Part shown: positions 1-8,656 of the stretch, piece by piece
Layout of the letters: every line of letters begins with the position of its first letter
Numbering within the stretch: position 1 is the stretch's first letter
NCBI RefSeq assembly: GCF_035685805.1
Contig: NZ_DASSAB010000030.1
Span: forward strand, 124,001 to 188,000
Length of the DNA stretch: 64,000 nucleotides
Source of the DNA: Dyella_A sp035685805
Lineage (GTDB): Bacteria; Pseudomonadota; Gammaproteobacteria; Xanthomonadales; Rhodanobacteraceae
Direction of reading: 5' to 3'
The notes under the pieces: model-generated
Databases searched by the model: none
Seen by the model: only the letters and a program-made list of their open reading frames with translations
Told to the model about the DNA's origin: nothing
Translations under genes and position numbers: made by a program

Positions 1-1707
1 CACCCACACCGGCGCGGACCACAGGCGCAGGCCGTCGTCCTGGGTGATCTTGGCGTAATAGAAGTGGTCACCCGTGCTCGGCGTGGTGGTGGTGGTGCTG
101 GTTTCGGACAGGCTGGCTACCGTGCCGTTGCTGCCTGGCACGCCCTCGAACACCTGCACGCGCTGCGCATTGTGGCCGGAGGTGCTGGCGTAGTTCACGG
201 TGAGCGTCAGCGGACCGGAGTTGCCGAAGCGCTCGCCCATCACGTGGCCGTTGGCGGTGAGCACGATCTGCGCGGTCTTGTCCTCGGTGGCGAACACGCG
301 GCGCGCGCGCAGCGCGTCGAGGAACGGGGTCAGTCCGAGCGACGTGCCGCTGGGCAGCAGCACGCCGGTGCGATTGGTGAAGCTGGCGCCCCAGTTGGCG
401 CAATGGTTGTCCTGGTCCGAACTCGGCGCCACGTGGAAGCCACGCTCGAGGATCGTGTTGAACGCCGCCTCGTAGGTGCTGCGACTGCCTTCGGTCTCGG
501 TGGTGTTGTGCGAGAACGCCGAACTGTTGAGCACCTCGGCAAGCACCATGACCTGGTCGCCATCGGCGGTGTAGCCGAAGTTGGTGCCGTTGACGGTGAA
601 CTGGCCGCTGGTGGAGGGATGGTTGAACTGGCCGATCCAGCCCTTGGTGCGCATCAGCGTGTACAGCGCGCCGTAATCGCCCTTGGCGATCTCGTAATCG
701 CCGATCAGCTGGCCGGCGCTGTTCTTCTCCCACTCGATCAGGCCGTCGGCATTGAAGATGTTCATGTGTCCGCCGTTGCTGATCACTCCCCACTCCTGCC
801 CGTAGAGCGCGAGGAAGCCGGTGTGCGCACCGCGGAAGCTCGCAGCCGCCTGCAAGCCGGAGGCGAACAGGTTGTGCGCGGTGGTCGGGCTGGCCGAGGT
901 GTTGGTGCCGGTGGAGCCGTCGAACATGTGGTTGTGTTCGGAGGTCATCAGGAAATCGAGGCCGCGGTTGAGCGCGTACTGGTAGGCATCCGCCGGACCA
1001 TAGGCTGCGCTCTGCGGGGCCTGCTCGCTGACGCAGGTGCTGAGGCTGCCGCCGCCGTCGCTGTGGTTGGTCTGGCTGTGCAGGTTGCCGTAGTAGATGG
1101 TGTACGGCAGGCTGCCGGCGCCAGTCAGCTGCGCCGTCGCCATCGCCTGTCCGGCACCGCTAGCGGCAACCGTGTCGTGGCGCGGCAACGCCCGGAAGCT
1201 GGGCAAGGCGGGCTTCGCTACGCTGCCCACGAGGACGTCATAGCGCTGCTCCGCGATCAGCTCCGGTGCGCGCGCCTGCGCCTGCGCCAGCGCCTGGCCC
1301 ACCAGCCCGGTGCCGATGCGTGCGACGTTGGCATCGTCCAGGGCAATGGCGTGCAGGCGCACCGTGTAATAGCCCGGTGCCAGCGCCGAATGCTGCGGTC
1401 CGCGGCCGTCCCAGTGAATGCGGACCTGCGCACTGCGCGCCTGCAGCGTGGTGCCGCCGTTCCATCGCCGCAGCTCGTGGCCGTCCGCGCCGAGCAGTTC
1501 CACCTGCCATGCCACCGGCGTACCGGCAGCAGCGCCGGGGTAGTCGAAGTGCAGCACGATCGGACGCGCGCCCGCCGCCGTGAAAGGCACCTCCAGTGCC
1601 GCGTCGAACTCCTGGTGATCCGGCAGCACCGCCGCCCCCACAGCCGTGCTGAGCACGGCGCCGGCGAGCATCATGCCGCCGAGCACCGTCGATTTTTTCC
1701 AAGCCAT
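1..1707 (-). CDS. Exported PHP-domain (CehA/McbA-like) metallohydrolase, 3' end cut by window edge
   Basis: The frame stays open for 569 codons from the ATG at 1707 to the window edge, so the C-terminus is missing. The N-terminus is a classical signal peptide (MAWKKSTVLGG, then a hydrophobic stretch to about residue 26), so the protein is probably exported. A beta-rich domain of about 180 residues follows. The PHP-type metal site starts with NLHSQTNHSDGG (His210, His215). It continues with SEHNH (His258, His260), GQEWG and FNHP (His363). These match the metal ligands of the PHP superfamily as seen in CehA/McbA-type phosphoesterases and carbamate hydrolases. The substrate cannot be told from sequence. 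The start has AGGGG about 10 nt upstream. The gene is divergent from the transporter at 1892 across 184 nt. Confidence 0.85.
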   Translation of the reverse strand, partial: MAWKKSTVLGGMMLAGAVLSTAVGAAVLPDHQEFDAALEVPFTAAGARPIVLHFDYPGAAAGTPVAWQVELLGADGHELRRWNGGTTLQARSAQVRIHWDGRGPQHSALAPGYYTVRLHAIALDDANVARIGTGLVGQALAQAQARAPELIAEQRYDVLVGSVAKPALPSFRALPRHDTVAASGAGQAMATAQLTGAGSLPYTIYYGNLHSQTNHSDGGGSLSTCVSEQAPQSAAYGPADAYQYALNRGLDFLMTSEHNHMFDGSTGTNTSASPTTAHNLFASGLQAAASFRGAHTGFLALYGQEWGVISNGGHMNIFNADGLIEWEKNSAGQLIGDYEIAKGDYGALYTLMRTKGWIGQFNHPSTSGQFTVNGTNFGYTADGDQVMVLAEVLNSSAFSHNTTETEGSRSTYEAAFNTILERGFHVAPSSDQDNHCANWGASFTNRTGVLLPSGTSLGLTPFLDALRARRVFATEDKTAQIVLTANGHVMGERFGNSGPLTLTVNYASTSGHNAQRVQVFEGVPGSNGTVASLSETSTTTTTPSTGDHFYYAKITQDDGLRLWSAPVWV

Positions 1708-1891
1708 TTTCGTATTACCCCTACGCCACAGTGAGAATTCCCCCGCGGGGTTATATGGCAGCCGCGGCTTACGCCGGTATGACCAAAGTTCCTAGCGGTG
1801 TCGCAAGGAATCACGATCGTTGACCCACGATCGCCGCGACGGGATATGTCCAGCAGCTAGACTTGGCGCCCCTTCCTGCGCGCTCCGGGCC

Positions 1892-2881
1892 ATGCGCCGA
1901 ATTGCCGTCGACCCGTTCACGCTGGCGCTGATCGTCACGCTGTTGCTGGCGTCTCTGGCGCCTTGCCGCGGCGGCATCGCCGCCGGCTTCGACCACCTCA
2001 CCGACGTAGCGATCGCGCTGTTGTTTTTCCTGCACGGCGCCAGGCTGTCGCGTGCGGCGGTAATGCAGGGCGCCACCCACTGGCGCCTGCATGCCACCGT
2101 CCTGGCCGCCACCTTCGTGCTGTTTCCCCTGCTCGGCTGGCTGCTCCGGCCCTTGATGGGTGCGGTACTGACGACGCCGCTGATGCTTGGCGTGCTGTAC
2201 GTCTGCACGCTGCCGTCCACCGTGCAGTCCTCGATTGCATTCACCTCGATGGCCGGCGGCAACGTGCCGGCCGCGGTGGTGAGCGCGTCGATGTCGAGCC
2301 TGCTCGGCACCGTGCTCACGCCGCTGCTGGTGGGCCTCACGCTGGCCGTACGCGGCGGCGACCACGGGTTTGCGTGGGGCGCAGTGGTGGATATCGTGCG
2401 CCTGCTGCTGGTGCCGTTCGCACTCGGGCACGCGCTGCGGCCGGTGATCGGTGGCTGGGCGGATCGCCACCGCGCGCTGCTGCGCTTCAGTGACCAGGGC
2501 ACGATCCTGCTGGTGGTCTACACCGCGTTCAGCGCGGCCGTGGTGCAGGGCCTGTGGCGAAACACGCCGCCGCTGGCGCTGGCGGCGACGCTGGGCGTGG
2601 ACGGCTTGCTGCTGACGCTGGCCATGCTGGCCACCTGGATGGGCGCGGGCGCGCTGGGTTTTGCGCGCGCCGATCGCATCACCATCTTCTTCTGCGGCTC
2701 CAAGAAAAGCCTGGCTACCGGCGTGCCGATGGCGAAGATCCTGTTCGCAACCCTGCCGGGCGGCCTGGGCGGCATCGTGCTGCCGCTGATGATCTTCCAC
2801 CAGCTGCAGCTGATGGTGTGCGCGGTGATCGCGCGGCGCCTTACGCGGCGAGCTCCCATGGCCGATGCCGACAAGCATTGA
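1892..2881 (+). CDS. BASS-family (YfeH/SBF-like) sodium-dependent transporter
   Basis: The 329-residue protein is almost wholly membrane-embedded, with eight to ten hydrophobic segments. It fits the SBF-like branch (YfeH type) of the bile acid:sodium symporter superfamily. Visible family features are the polar TLPSTVQSSIAFTSMAGGN stretch in the middle and the FFCGSKKSLATGVPMAK segment near the C-terminus, both in regions that form the ion and substrate site in this fold. I chose ATG 1892 (MRRIAVDPF) over an upstream ATG at 1820. The 24 extra residues are low-complexity and unlike the family, and 1892 gives the usual length of about 330. The substrate is not predictable. It runs convergently towards mgtA. 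Confidence 0.85.
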   Translation: MRRIAVDPFTLALIVTLLLASLAPCRGGIAAGFDHLTDVAIALLFFLHGARLSRAAVMQGATHWRLHATVLAATFVLFPLLGWLLRPLMGAVLTTPLMLGVLYVCTLPSTVQSSIAFTSMAGGNVPAAVVSASMSSLLGTVLTPLLVGLTLAVRGGDHGFAWGAVVDIVRLLLVPFALGHALRPVIGGWADRHRALLRFSDQGTILLVVYTAFSAAVVQGLWRNTPPLALAATLGVDGLLLTLAMLATWMGAGALGFARADRITIFFCGSKKSLATGVPMAKILFATLPGGLGGIVLPLMIFHQLQLMVCAVIARRLTRRAPMADADKH

Positions 2882-2926
2882 GCGAGCGGGGCGCGCACTG
2901 TTGCCCGCTCGCCGACAACCTTGAGA

Positions 2927-2956
2927 ACGTCATTCCCGCACAAGCGGGAATGACGT
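2927..2956. repeat. Perfect 13-bp inverted repeat, REP-like hairpin between convergent genes
   Basis: Arms acgtcattcccgc (2927-2939) and gcgggaatgacgt (2944-2956) are exact reverse complements around a 4-nt loop (acaa). It sits between the convergent stop codons of the BASS transporter (2881) and mgtA (3015). Dispersed palindromes with a GTCATTCCCGC core occur in many proteobacterial intergenic regions. Here it could also stop transcription from either side, but neither arm is followed by a T-run. I saw no second copy in the window. Confidence 0.75.
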
Positions 2957-3014
2957 CCGGAAAGGGCCGAACACCCTCAGCGAAAGTACCGTTATCCGAA
3001 CGCACGACCGTGCG

Positions 3015-5666
3015 CTACAGCCAGCGCCCGTAGCGGCGGATGTACAGGTGCTTCACCAGCTGGGTCAGCACGCAGTAGCTCGCCAGCGTGAGTGCCAGCC
3101 AGGCGAAATACAGCGGCGGCAGCGGCACCATGCCGATTTTCGCGCCCAGCGCGGTGAACGGCACCAGCAGGCCGAGCGCGATGATCGCCACGCTCAGCGC
3201 CAGCACCGGAGCGGTCGCGATGCTCTGCACGAACGGGATCCGCCGCGTGCGGATCATGTGCACCACCAGCGTCTGCGACAGCAGCCCCTCAATGAACCAG
3301 CCGCTGTGGAACAGCGACTGCTTCGCCACGCTGCTGGCGCCGAACACATGCCACAGCAGCCAGAACGTGGCGAGGTCGAAGATCGAGCTGACCGGGCCGA
3401 TCCACACCATGAAGCGGCCGATGTCGCTGGCGTCCCACTGGCGCGGCTTGCGCAGGTATTCCTCGTCCATGCGGTCAAACGGGATCGCCAGCTGCGACAC
3501 GTCGTACAGCAGGTTCTGCACCAGGATCTGCAGCGGCAGCAGCGGCAGGAACGGCAGGAACGCGCTGGCAATGAGCACGCTGAACACGTTGCCGAAGTTC
3601 GAGCTGGCGGTCATCTTGATGTACTTCATGATGTTGCCGAAGGTGATCCGTCCCTCGATCACGCCCTCCTCCAGCACCATCAGGTTCTTCTCCAGGAGGA
3701 TGATGTCGGCCGACTCCTTGGCGATGTCGGTGGCGGTATCCACCGAGATGCCCACGTCGGCCTCGCGCAGCGCCGGCGCATCGTTGATGCCGTCGCCGAG
3801 GAAGCCCACGGTGTGACCCTGGCGCTGCAGCGAGATCACCACGCGCGCCTTCTGCAGCGGCGACATCTTGGCGAACACGGTGGTACGCGCCACCAGGGCA
3901 TCGAGCGCGGCATCGTCGAGGGTTTCGATGTCGCGCCCCTGCGCCGAGTACGCCACGTCCAGCCCCACCTCGCGGCAGATCTTGCGCGTCACCGCTTCGT
4001 TGTCGCCGGTAATCACCTTCACCGCCACGCCGTGCTGGGCGAGCGCGCGGATCGCGGTGGCGGCCGAGTCCTTCGGCGGATCGAGGAAGGCCAGGCAGCC
4101 GACCGCGGTGAGCCCGGACTCGTCGGCCACGCCGTAGGCGCGAGCGCTGGCCGGCTGGGTGCGGATCGCCACCACCAGCACGCGCAGGCCGTCCTCGTTG
4201 AGATCATGGGTGATCGCCTTGATCGCGCGACGGCGCTCGTCGGTCATCGGCACAGTGGCTCCACCGACGCGCGCGTGCGCGCAGATCGCCAGCATCTCCT
4301 CCACCGCGCCCTTGCACACCAGCAGGTGCTCACCGCCGGCATCGCCCAGCACCACCGACATGCGCCGACGCTGGAAGTCGAACGGGATCTCGTCGACCAG
4401 CCGGTACAGCGCTGCGGCGGGCTCGAGGTCGCGATGGCCCAGCACCGCCTTGTCCAGCAGGTTCTTCAGCCCGGTCTGGAAGCGGCTGTTGAGGTAGCCG
4501 TATTCGAGCGCCTCGTCGGACTCCTCGCCATCGAGATCCAGATGCCGCTCCAGCACGATCTTGTCCAGCGTCAGCGTGCCGGTCTTGTCCGTGCACAGCA
4601 CGTCCATTGCGCCGAAGTTCTGGATCGCGTTGAGCCGCTTCACCACCACCTTGCGCCGGGACATCGCCATGGCGCCCTTGCCGAGGTTGGCGGTGACGAT
4701 CAGCGGCAGCATCTCCGGGGTCAGCCCGACCGCGACCGACAGCGCGAACAGGAACGCCTGCAGCCAGTCGTGCTTGTCGAACCCGTTGATCAGGAAAACG
4801 ATCGGCACCATCACCGCCATGAAGCGGATCAGCAGCCAGCTGACCGAGTTCACGCCGCGATCGAAGCTGGTGGGCACGCGCTGGCCGGACAGGCTGCGCG
4901 CCAGCGAGCCGAGGTAGCTGCGGCTGCCGCTGGCCACCACCACGGCAGTGGCGGTGCCGCTGACCACGTTGGTGCCCATGTAGGCAATCGAACCCAGCTC
5001 CAGCGGGTTGGGCAGCTCGCCCCGCGGCAGATCGGCCGCGCTGGGCGTCGCCTTCTCCACCGGCAGCGATTCGCCGGTGAGGATCGCCTGGCTGATGAAC
5101 AGATCCTTGGCGCTGAGCAGGCGCAGGTCCGCCGGCACCATGTCACCGGCACCCAGGTGCACGATATCGCCCACCACCAGCTCGCCCACCGGCACTTCGA
5201 TGCGCTCGCTGTGGCCGTCCGAGGCGCGCCGCGTGACCGTGGCGGTATTGCGCACCATCGCCTTGAGCTTTTCCGCCGCCCGGGTGGAGCGGAATTCCTG
5301 GGTGAAGCTCAGCAGCACGCTGATCCCCACCATGGTGCCGACGATGATCGGCCCGGTCAGATCGCCGGCGTCGGTGAACAGCTGCACCCCGGCCAGCAGC
5401 ACCAGCACCACGATGAACGGGTTCTTGAACGCGTGCAGCAGCTGTCGCGACCAGTGCGGCGGCTTCTCGTAGGACACTTCGTTGAAGCCGTCGCGTGCCA
5501 ACCGCTGCTCGATCTGGCCCTGGTCCAGTCCGTCCGGGCTGCTGAGCACTGCCGCGAACAGTTCCTCGGGCGACTGCCAGGCGTGCGCCGTGGCCGCCGA
5601 CGCGGCGCGCGGGGAGGCCTTGGCTGCTGCCCGGGCGGTGGCGTGCTGGAGAGCCTTGTTGATCAT
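3015..5666 (-). CDS. mgtA: Magnesium-translocating P-type ATPase
   Basis: This 883-residue P-type ATPase is close to the length of enteric MgtA/MgtB (about 900). It imports Mg2+ across the inner membrane using ATP. Visible are the N-terminal cation-ATPase domain (about residues 30-100), the actuator TGES motif (ILTGESLPVEK), and the phosphorylation loop DKTGTLT with the acceptor Asp at residue 360. The hinge motif GDGINDAPAL and a C-terminal block of membrane segments (residues about 680-880) follow. DVSQLAIPFDRMDEEYLRKP near the end is typical of the P3B Mg2+ subfamily. Upstream on the same strand lie a small ORF with a good ribosome binding site (5814-6011) and several short hairpins. These resemble in layout the leader-controlled mgtA genes of enterics, though the regulation itself is inference. 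Confidence 0.96.
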   Translation of the reverse strand: MINKALQHATARAAAKASPRAASAATAHAWQSPEELFAAVLSSPDGLDQGQIEQRLARDGFNEVSYEKPPHWSRQLLHAFKNPFIVVLVLLAGVQLFTDAGDLTGPIIVGTMVGISVLLSFTQEFRSTRAAEKLKAMVRNTATVTRRASDGHSERIEVPVGELVVGDIVHLGAGDMVPADLRLLSAKDLFISQAILTGESLPVEKATPSAADLPRGELPNPLELGSIAYMGTNVVSGTATAVVVASGSRSYLGSLARSLSGQRVPTSFDRGVNSVSWLLIRFMAVMVPIVFLINGFDKHDWLQAFLFALSVAVGLTPEMLPLIVTANLGKGAMAMSRRKVVVKRLNAIQNFGAMDVLCTDKTGTLTLDKIVLERHLDLDGEESDEALEYGYLNSRFQTGLKNLLDKAVLGHRDLEPAAALYRLVDEIPFDFQRRRMSVVLGDAGGEHLLVCKGAVEEMLAICAHARVGGATVPMTDERRRAIKAITHDLNEDGLRVLVVAIRTQPASARAYGVADESGLTAVGCLAFLDPPKDSAATAIRALAQHGVAVKVITGDNEAVTRKICREVGLDVAYSAQGRDIETLDDAALDALVARTTVFAKMSPLQKARVVISLQRQGHTVGFLGDGINDAPALREADVGISVDTATDIAKESADIILLEKNLMVLEEGVIEGRITFGNIMKYIKMTASSNFGNVFSVLIASAFLPFLPLLPLQILVQNLLYDVSQLAIPFDRMDEEYLRKPRQWDASDIGRFMVWIGPVSSIFDLATFWLLWHVFGASSVAKQSLFHSGWFIEGLLSQTLVVHMIRTRRIPFVQSIATAPVLALSVAIIALGLLVPFTALGAKIGMVPLPPLYFAWLALTLASYCVLTQLVKHLYIRRYGRWL

Positions 5667-5813
5667 GATCCGCTTCCATCGACGATGACCGACCCGGGGC
5701 GACCGCGACGACGCAATCGCCCGTCCGGGCGGGGGGTTATTCCGGCTCTCTTGAAGATCGCGTTGGGCGCCGACGCGGCTGGAGACAGCGTGCGCCTGAA
5801 CCCAGCGGGGCGC

Positions 5814-6011
5814 TTAACGACGGGCCGGCACGGCCGTGCGATCGGCCATGGCGATGTCAGCGGCGGCGATACCCTGCGTGACGTGCGGATCGGACTGGCG
5901 CGGCAGTGGCGCTGGCACCGTAGCGGTGTAGCGCGCGCACGCGGGCGCTTTGCGTCGCGCGCGGGTCGCGCGCAGGGCGTGCTGCCAGAGGGAAACGTGA
6001 AGGAGCTTCAT
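5814..6011 (-). CDS. Small ORF upstream of mgtA, possible proline-containing leader peptide
   Basis: A 65-codon ORF begins at ATG 6011 with GAGGAG eight nucleotides upstream, a better ribosome binding site than that of mgtA itself. It starts MKLLHVSLWQHALRATRARR, and residues 31-38 read TVPAPLPR, with prolines at 33, 35 and 37. The Salmonella mgtA leader peptide MgtL contains a similar short proline cluster (PDPTPLPR), at which slow translation lets mgtA be transcribed. The ORF ends 147 nt before mgtA. It is much longer than MgtL (17 residues), and I do not recognise the rest. It could be a leader, an unrelated small protein or chance. Treat it as a candidate. Confidence 0.4.
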   Translation of the reverse strand: MKLLHVSLWQHALRATRARRKAPACARYTATVPAPLPRQSDPHVTQGIAAADIAMADRTAVPARR

Positions 6012-6029
6012 GGGCCCATCTCCTCGATG

Positions 6030-6101
6030 CGGTGCCGTGGCACCGTCGGGAGTGGGCCGGGCTTTCCCTAGCGGAAAGCGCCGGCCGACCGCTGGCGGTC
6101 G
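6030..6101 (-). other. Three short hairpins ahead of the mgtA leader ORF
   Basis: Read on the minus strand, three perfect inverted repeats lie just 5' of the small ORF: 6086-6101 (6-bp arms cgaccg/cggtcg), 6061-6079 (7-bp arms gctttcc/ggaaagc) and 6030-6045 (6-bp arms cggtgc/gcaccg). Together with the leader ORF they could form a structured 5' region for mgtA. High GC makes short hairpins common, so this is weak evidence. Confidence 0.3.
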
Positions 6102-6279
6102 CCGCAGGCGTTCGGTTTTTGATGCGTCGTCGGCACCCGATGCTGGCGGGTGTCGACGTTGCGACTAGGGTAGACGTCCATATGCCTTGGGTCGGTTCGG
6201 ACAGAAGCCACCGCGGGCGCTCGGGCGCCGCAGGGCGCGCGCATTGTTCTGCCGTGCCGTGGGGTTGTCAATCGCATAT

Positions 6280-6872
6280 GCGGGCTTCGCCGCGCGAAAG
6301 TTATTGCGCGAGCGGCGCGAGCACCATCACCGGCTGACTGCGCATCGGCGGGACCCGCCAAGGGTCCGCCAGCAGGAACGCGAAGGACCATCAGGTAGAC
6401 GATGGAGTGCTTGAACACGCGCATGGGGAAGCAGTCGTCCGGCAGACAGGGCGGGCGCATGGCCTCATGTAAAAGCGCCGCGCCCGGCACCGGAAGCACC
6501 GTGCAGAACATCACCTGCCAGCGGGTGCTGGCCATGCCGCGCCTCGTCGGCAGCACCTGCGCACGCGAGAGTCGTGGCGACCGAAGATCATCCGTGTCTA
6601 GACGCGCGGCCGGGGTCCCGACGAAGACCATCTGCCCGCTGCAAGGCCAACGCCTGCGGCTCCCCGATGAAGGCGTTCCAGCCGGGCAGCGGCCGAATCG
6701 CTCCGGCGACGCCAGTGATGACGATGTTCCGGGCGTGGCACGCTCACCGAGGGGACGGATTGAGCAGCAGCGCCTGCGCCAGCACCGGGGCCGTGTCCGA
6801 CAGCACCGCCACCATCACCTGCAGTGGGCGCCGGCCTGCCGGACCGAGCGCTGCAGCGCCCGCGTACTGCGG
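6280..6872 (-). pseudogene. Degenerate copy of the 3' part of the haem O synthase gene (ctaB relic)
   Basis: The minus strand matches the intact ctaB gene at 16949-17860 over roughly codon 80 to the stop region, with deletions and frameshifts. The clearest block is 6382-6442. Its translation contains CFPMRVFKHSIVYLMVL, against YFPMRVFKYSIVYLMAL in the intact protein. Further matches are FVGTP (FVWTP in ctaB), STRWQVMFCTVL (YTRWQVLFYTVL), NIVITGVAGAI (NIVIGGLAGAI) and RPLQVMVAVL (RPRQVLVFAVL). A 2-bp deletion near 6387 breaks the frame just after YLMVL, about 35 codons are missing before the PDDCFP segment, and no start remains. The copy has the same orientation as ctaB and abuts the stop codon of the esterase gene at 6873, so the two copies flank the nine-gene operon as a degenerate direct repeat. 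The left boundary (about 6280) is approximate. Confidence 0.85.
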
Positions 6873-7538
6873 TCAGATCAGGCGGCGAAGGAATTGCCGC
6901 AAGCCACGCCAGACCACCAGCGGAATCTCGTGGCCGCCCTCGAACGGCAGCCACTGGACCTGGGCGCCACCCTCCAGCGCTGCATCGCGCAGGCCCTCGC
7001 CGGCGGTGAAGGCAAGTTCGGCATCGGCGTGTCCGTGGGCGATCAGCATGGGCAGCCCGGCCAGGCGAACCAACCGCGGCTGCCAGTCGGCAAAGGCGAT
7101 GCGGGTGGAGGAAAGCAGCACCAGCGCGTCGGCGCGACCGCCATGCAGCACGTGGTCCATCGCCAGCATGCCGCCCTGCGAAAAACCCACCAGCACGCAG
7201 CGGCGCTCGGCGAACGGCGCGAGCAACCCGGCGAGCTGGCCGCGTGCATCGGCGCGGCCGGCCGGATCCATCGCGGATAGATCCATCGGGCCGTCGCTGA
7301 TGCGCCGCATGCGCGCCTCTGCGTCCACCGGCCACCAGCTGCGGCCACGCGCGGTGGCAAGCGGTGCGTCGGGAAAGATGAAATACGCGGGCACGCCGAG
7401 CGAATGCGCAAAGGGCGCCAGATCCGCGCCGGACATGTCCCGTCCATGCAGCACCACCACCACGGTGGATGCGTCGGGATCACCGATCGCAGCGGCATGC
7501 AGTTCGCCCAGCGTGAGTGGGCGCTCGCGCATTGTCAT
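6873..7538 (-). CDS. Small alpha/beta-hydrolase (phospholipase/carboxylesterase family)
   Basis: The 221-residue single-domain alpha/beta hydrolase resembles the phospholipase/carboxylesterase (YpfH/EstB-like) family. The nucleophile elbow is GFSQGG (Ser120). An oxyanion-side LHGRDMSGADL follows strand 1 (residues 30-40), and HGHADAELAF plus EGGHEIP near the C-terminus supply the probable Asp and His. No signal peptide is seen, so it should be cytoplasmic. Its ATG overlaps the stop of the upstream acyltransferase gene as ATGA, so it is the last gene of the nine-gene operon. In that setting it may release or edit ester- or thioester-bound acyl groups. The true substrate is unknown. Directly downstream lies the ctaB relic. 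Confidence 0.85.
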   Translation of the reverse strand: MTMRERPLTLGELHAAAIGDPDASTVVVVLHGRDMSGADLAPFAHSLGVPAYFIFPDAPLATARGRSWWPVDAEARMRRISDGPMDLSAMDPAGRADARGQLAGLLAPFAERRCVLVGFSQGGMLAMDHVLHGGRADALVLLSSTRIAFADWQPRLVRLAGLPMLIAHGHADAELAFTAGEGLRDAALEGGAQVQWLPFEGGHEIPLVVWRGLRQFLRRLI

Positions 7539-8656
7539 GGCACGGGCATCGGCGCAAACAGTGACTTCATGGCCAGGAAGTGGCGCTCGTAGCCATGCCA
7601 GGAAAGCGCGCCCAGGCAGAAGGTCGCGGCGGTCGCCGCCACGGAATACAGCACCGCGGCGCCCAGCGTCGACGGCCCACCCAGCGCCGCCAGCAGCGGC
7701 AGTCCGACGAAGGCGTGCAGCGGCGCATAGAACACGTACATGCCGTAGCTGTAGCGGCCGCAGCGCCGCAGCGGCGCCCAGGCCAGCCATCTGGCCGGCC
7801 AGTGCCCATGGCGCAGCGCGCCGATCAGCAGCAGCGCGAAACCCAGGGCGATCACCGTATAGCCGATACCTTGCATCGTCGCGCCGGCACGATGCGTGTG
7901 GCCCGCGAGCAGGCCAACCAGCAACAGCGCCACGCCGGCTCCGGTCACGGCGGAGGCGCGCTGGCGCGCGATCCATGCGGCGGAGCGATCGCCACGCACG
8001 AACGCGGCGACCACCGCGCCGATGGCCAGTGCGTCCATCCGGCATGGCGTGAACATGTAGGCCGCCTCGTGGCCGATCGGCTCGCCCAGCCAATGACGCA
8101 CGTAAAGACGGCTGCCAATCGCGATGCACACCAGCAGGCCGCTCCACGCGATCACGCCGCGGCGTCCCGCACGCTGCACCACGACCGGCCACAGCAGGTA
8201 GAACTGCTCCTCGACGCAGAGCGACCAGAAATGAGGAAAAGCCGGTTCGCCGTAACCGAACGGAGCTGCGAAGTTGGCCAGGTATGTCCATAGCCAGACC
8301 TGGTGCCCGCCCCCTATCGACCACCCCAGCCAGGGCAACACGACGAACGCCAGCAACAGGACGCCGTAATAGAGCGGAAAGATCCGCAATACGCGCCGCA
8401 CGAAGAAGCTGCGGTAGTAGTGCGGCGCGTGCCGCGTGTCCAGCAGAACGCCGGTGATCAGGAATCCGGACAGCACAAAGAACAGTTGCACTCCGATCCA
8501 GCCGAGATCGAGCCCCACGTCGAGTGCGCGACTCAGCATGCCCACCGGCTGGATCACATCGAACCCGTGCAGCAGCACCAGCAGGATGGCCACTCCGCGC
8601 AGGCCGTCCAGTGCAGGCAGATGGCCGGGCGATTGCGTGGTGCCGCCAGCGCGCAT
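7535..8656 (-). CDS. Acyltransferase family 3 (OafA/YrhL-like) integral membrane protein
   Basis: The 373-residue polytopic protein has about ten hydrophobic segments. The acyltransferase-3 signature sits at the N-terminus (HLPALDGLRGVAILLVLLHG), followed by QLFFVLSGFLITGVLL, RRVLRIFPLYY and FWSLCVEEQFYLLWP. Such enzymes move acetyl or other acyl groups across the inner membrane onto sugars, glycolipids or peptides. Only the membrane domain is present, without a C-terminal SGNH domain. The start ATG 8656 overlaps the previous stop by one base (TAATG). In the operon it is the one clear membrane protein, so it may decorate the final product or place it outside the cytoplasm. That role is inference. 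Confidence 0.9.
   Translation of the reverse strand: MRAGGTTQSPGHLPALDGLRGVAILLVLLHGFDVIQPVGMLSRALDVGLDLGWIGVQLFFVLSGFLITGVLLDTRHAPHYYRSFFVRRVLRIFPLYYGVLLLAFVVLPWLGWSIGGGHQVWLWTYLANFAAPFGYGEPAFPHFWSLCVEEQFYLLWPVVVQRAGRRGVIAWSGLLVCIAIGSRLYVRHWLGEPIGHEAAYMFTPCRMDALAIGAVVAAFVRGDRSAAWIARQRASAVTGAGVALLLVGLLAGHTHRAGATMQGIGYTVIALGFALLLIGALRHGHWPARWLAWAPLRRCGRYSYGMYVFYAPLHAFVGLPLLAALGGPSTLGAAVLYSVAATAATFCLGALSWHGYERHFLAMKSLFAPMPVP

Noticed and set aside
64..1734. A 556-codon plus-strand open frame opposite the PHP-domain gene
   Set aside because: No protein-like features; the minus strand has a signal peptide and metal-site motifs.
3048..6071. A 1007-codon open frame on the plus strand antisense to mgtA
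   Set aside because: It is rich in His, Arg, Gln and Ala with no domain likeness and mirrors the codon pattern of mgtA, as expected opposite a GC-rich gene.
6574..8052. A 492-codon plus-strand open frame over the ctaB relic and esterase/acyltransferase genes
   Set aside because: Low-complexity Ser/Arg/Pro composition; the opposite strand has clear hydrolase and acyltransferase motifs.
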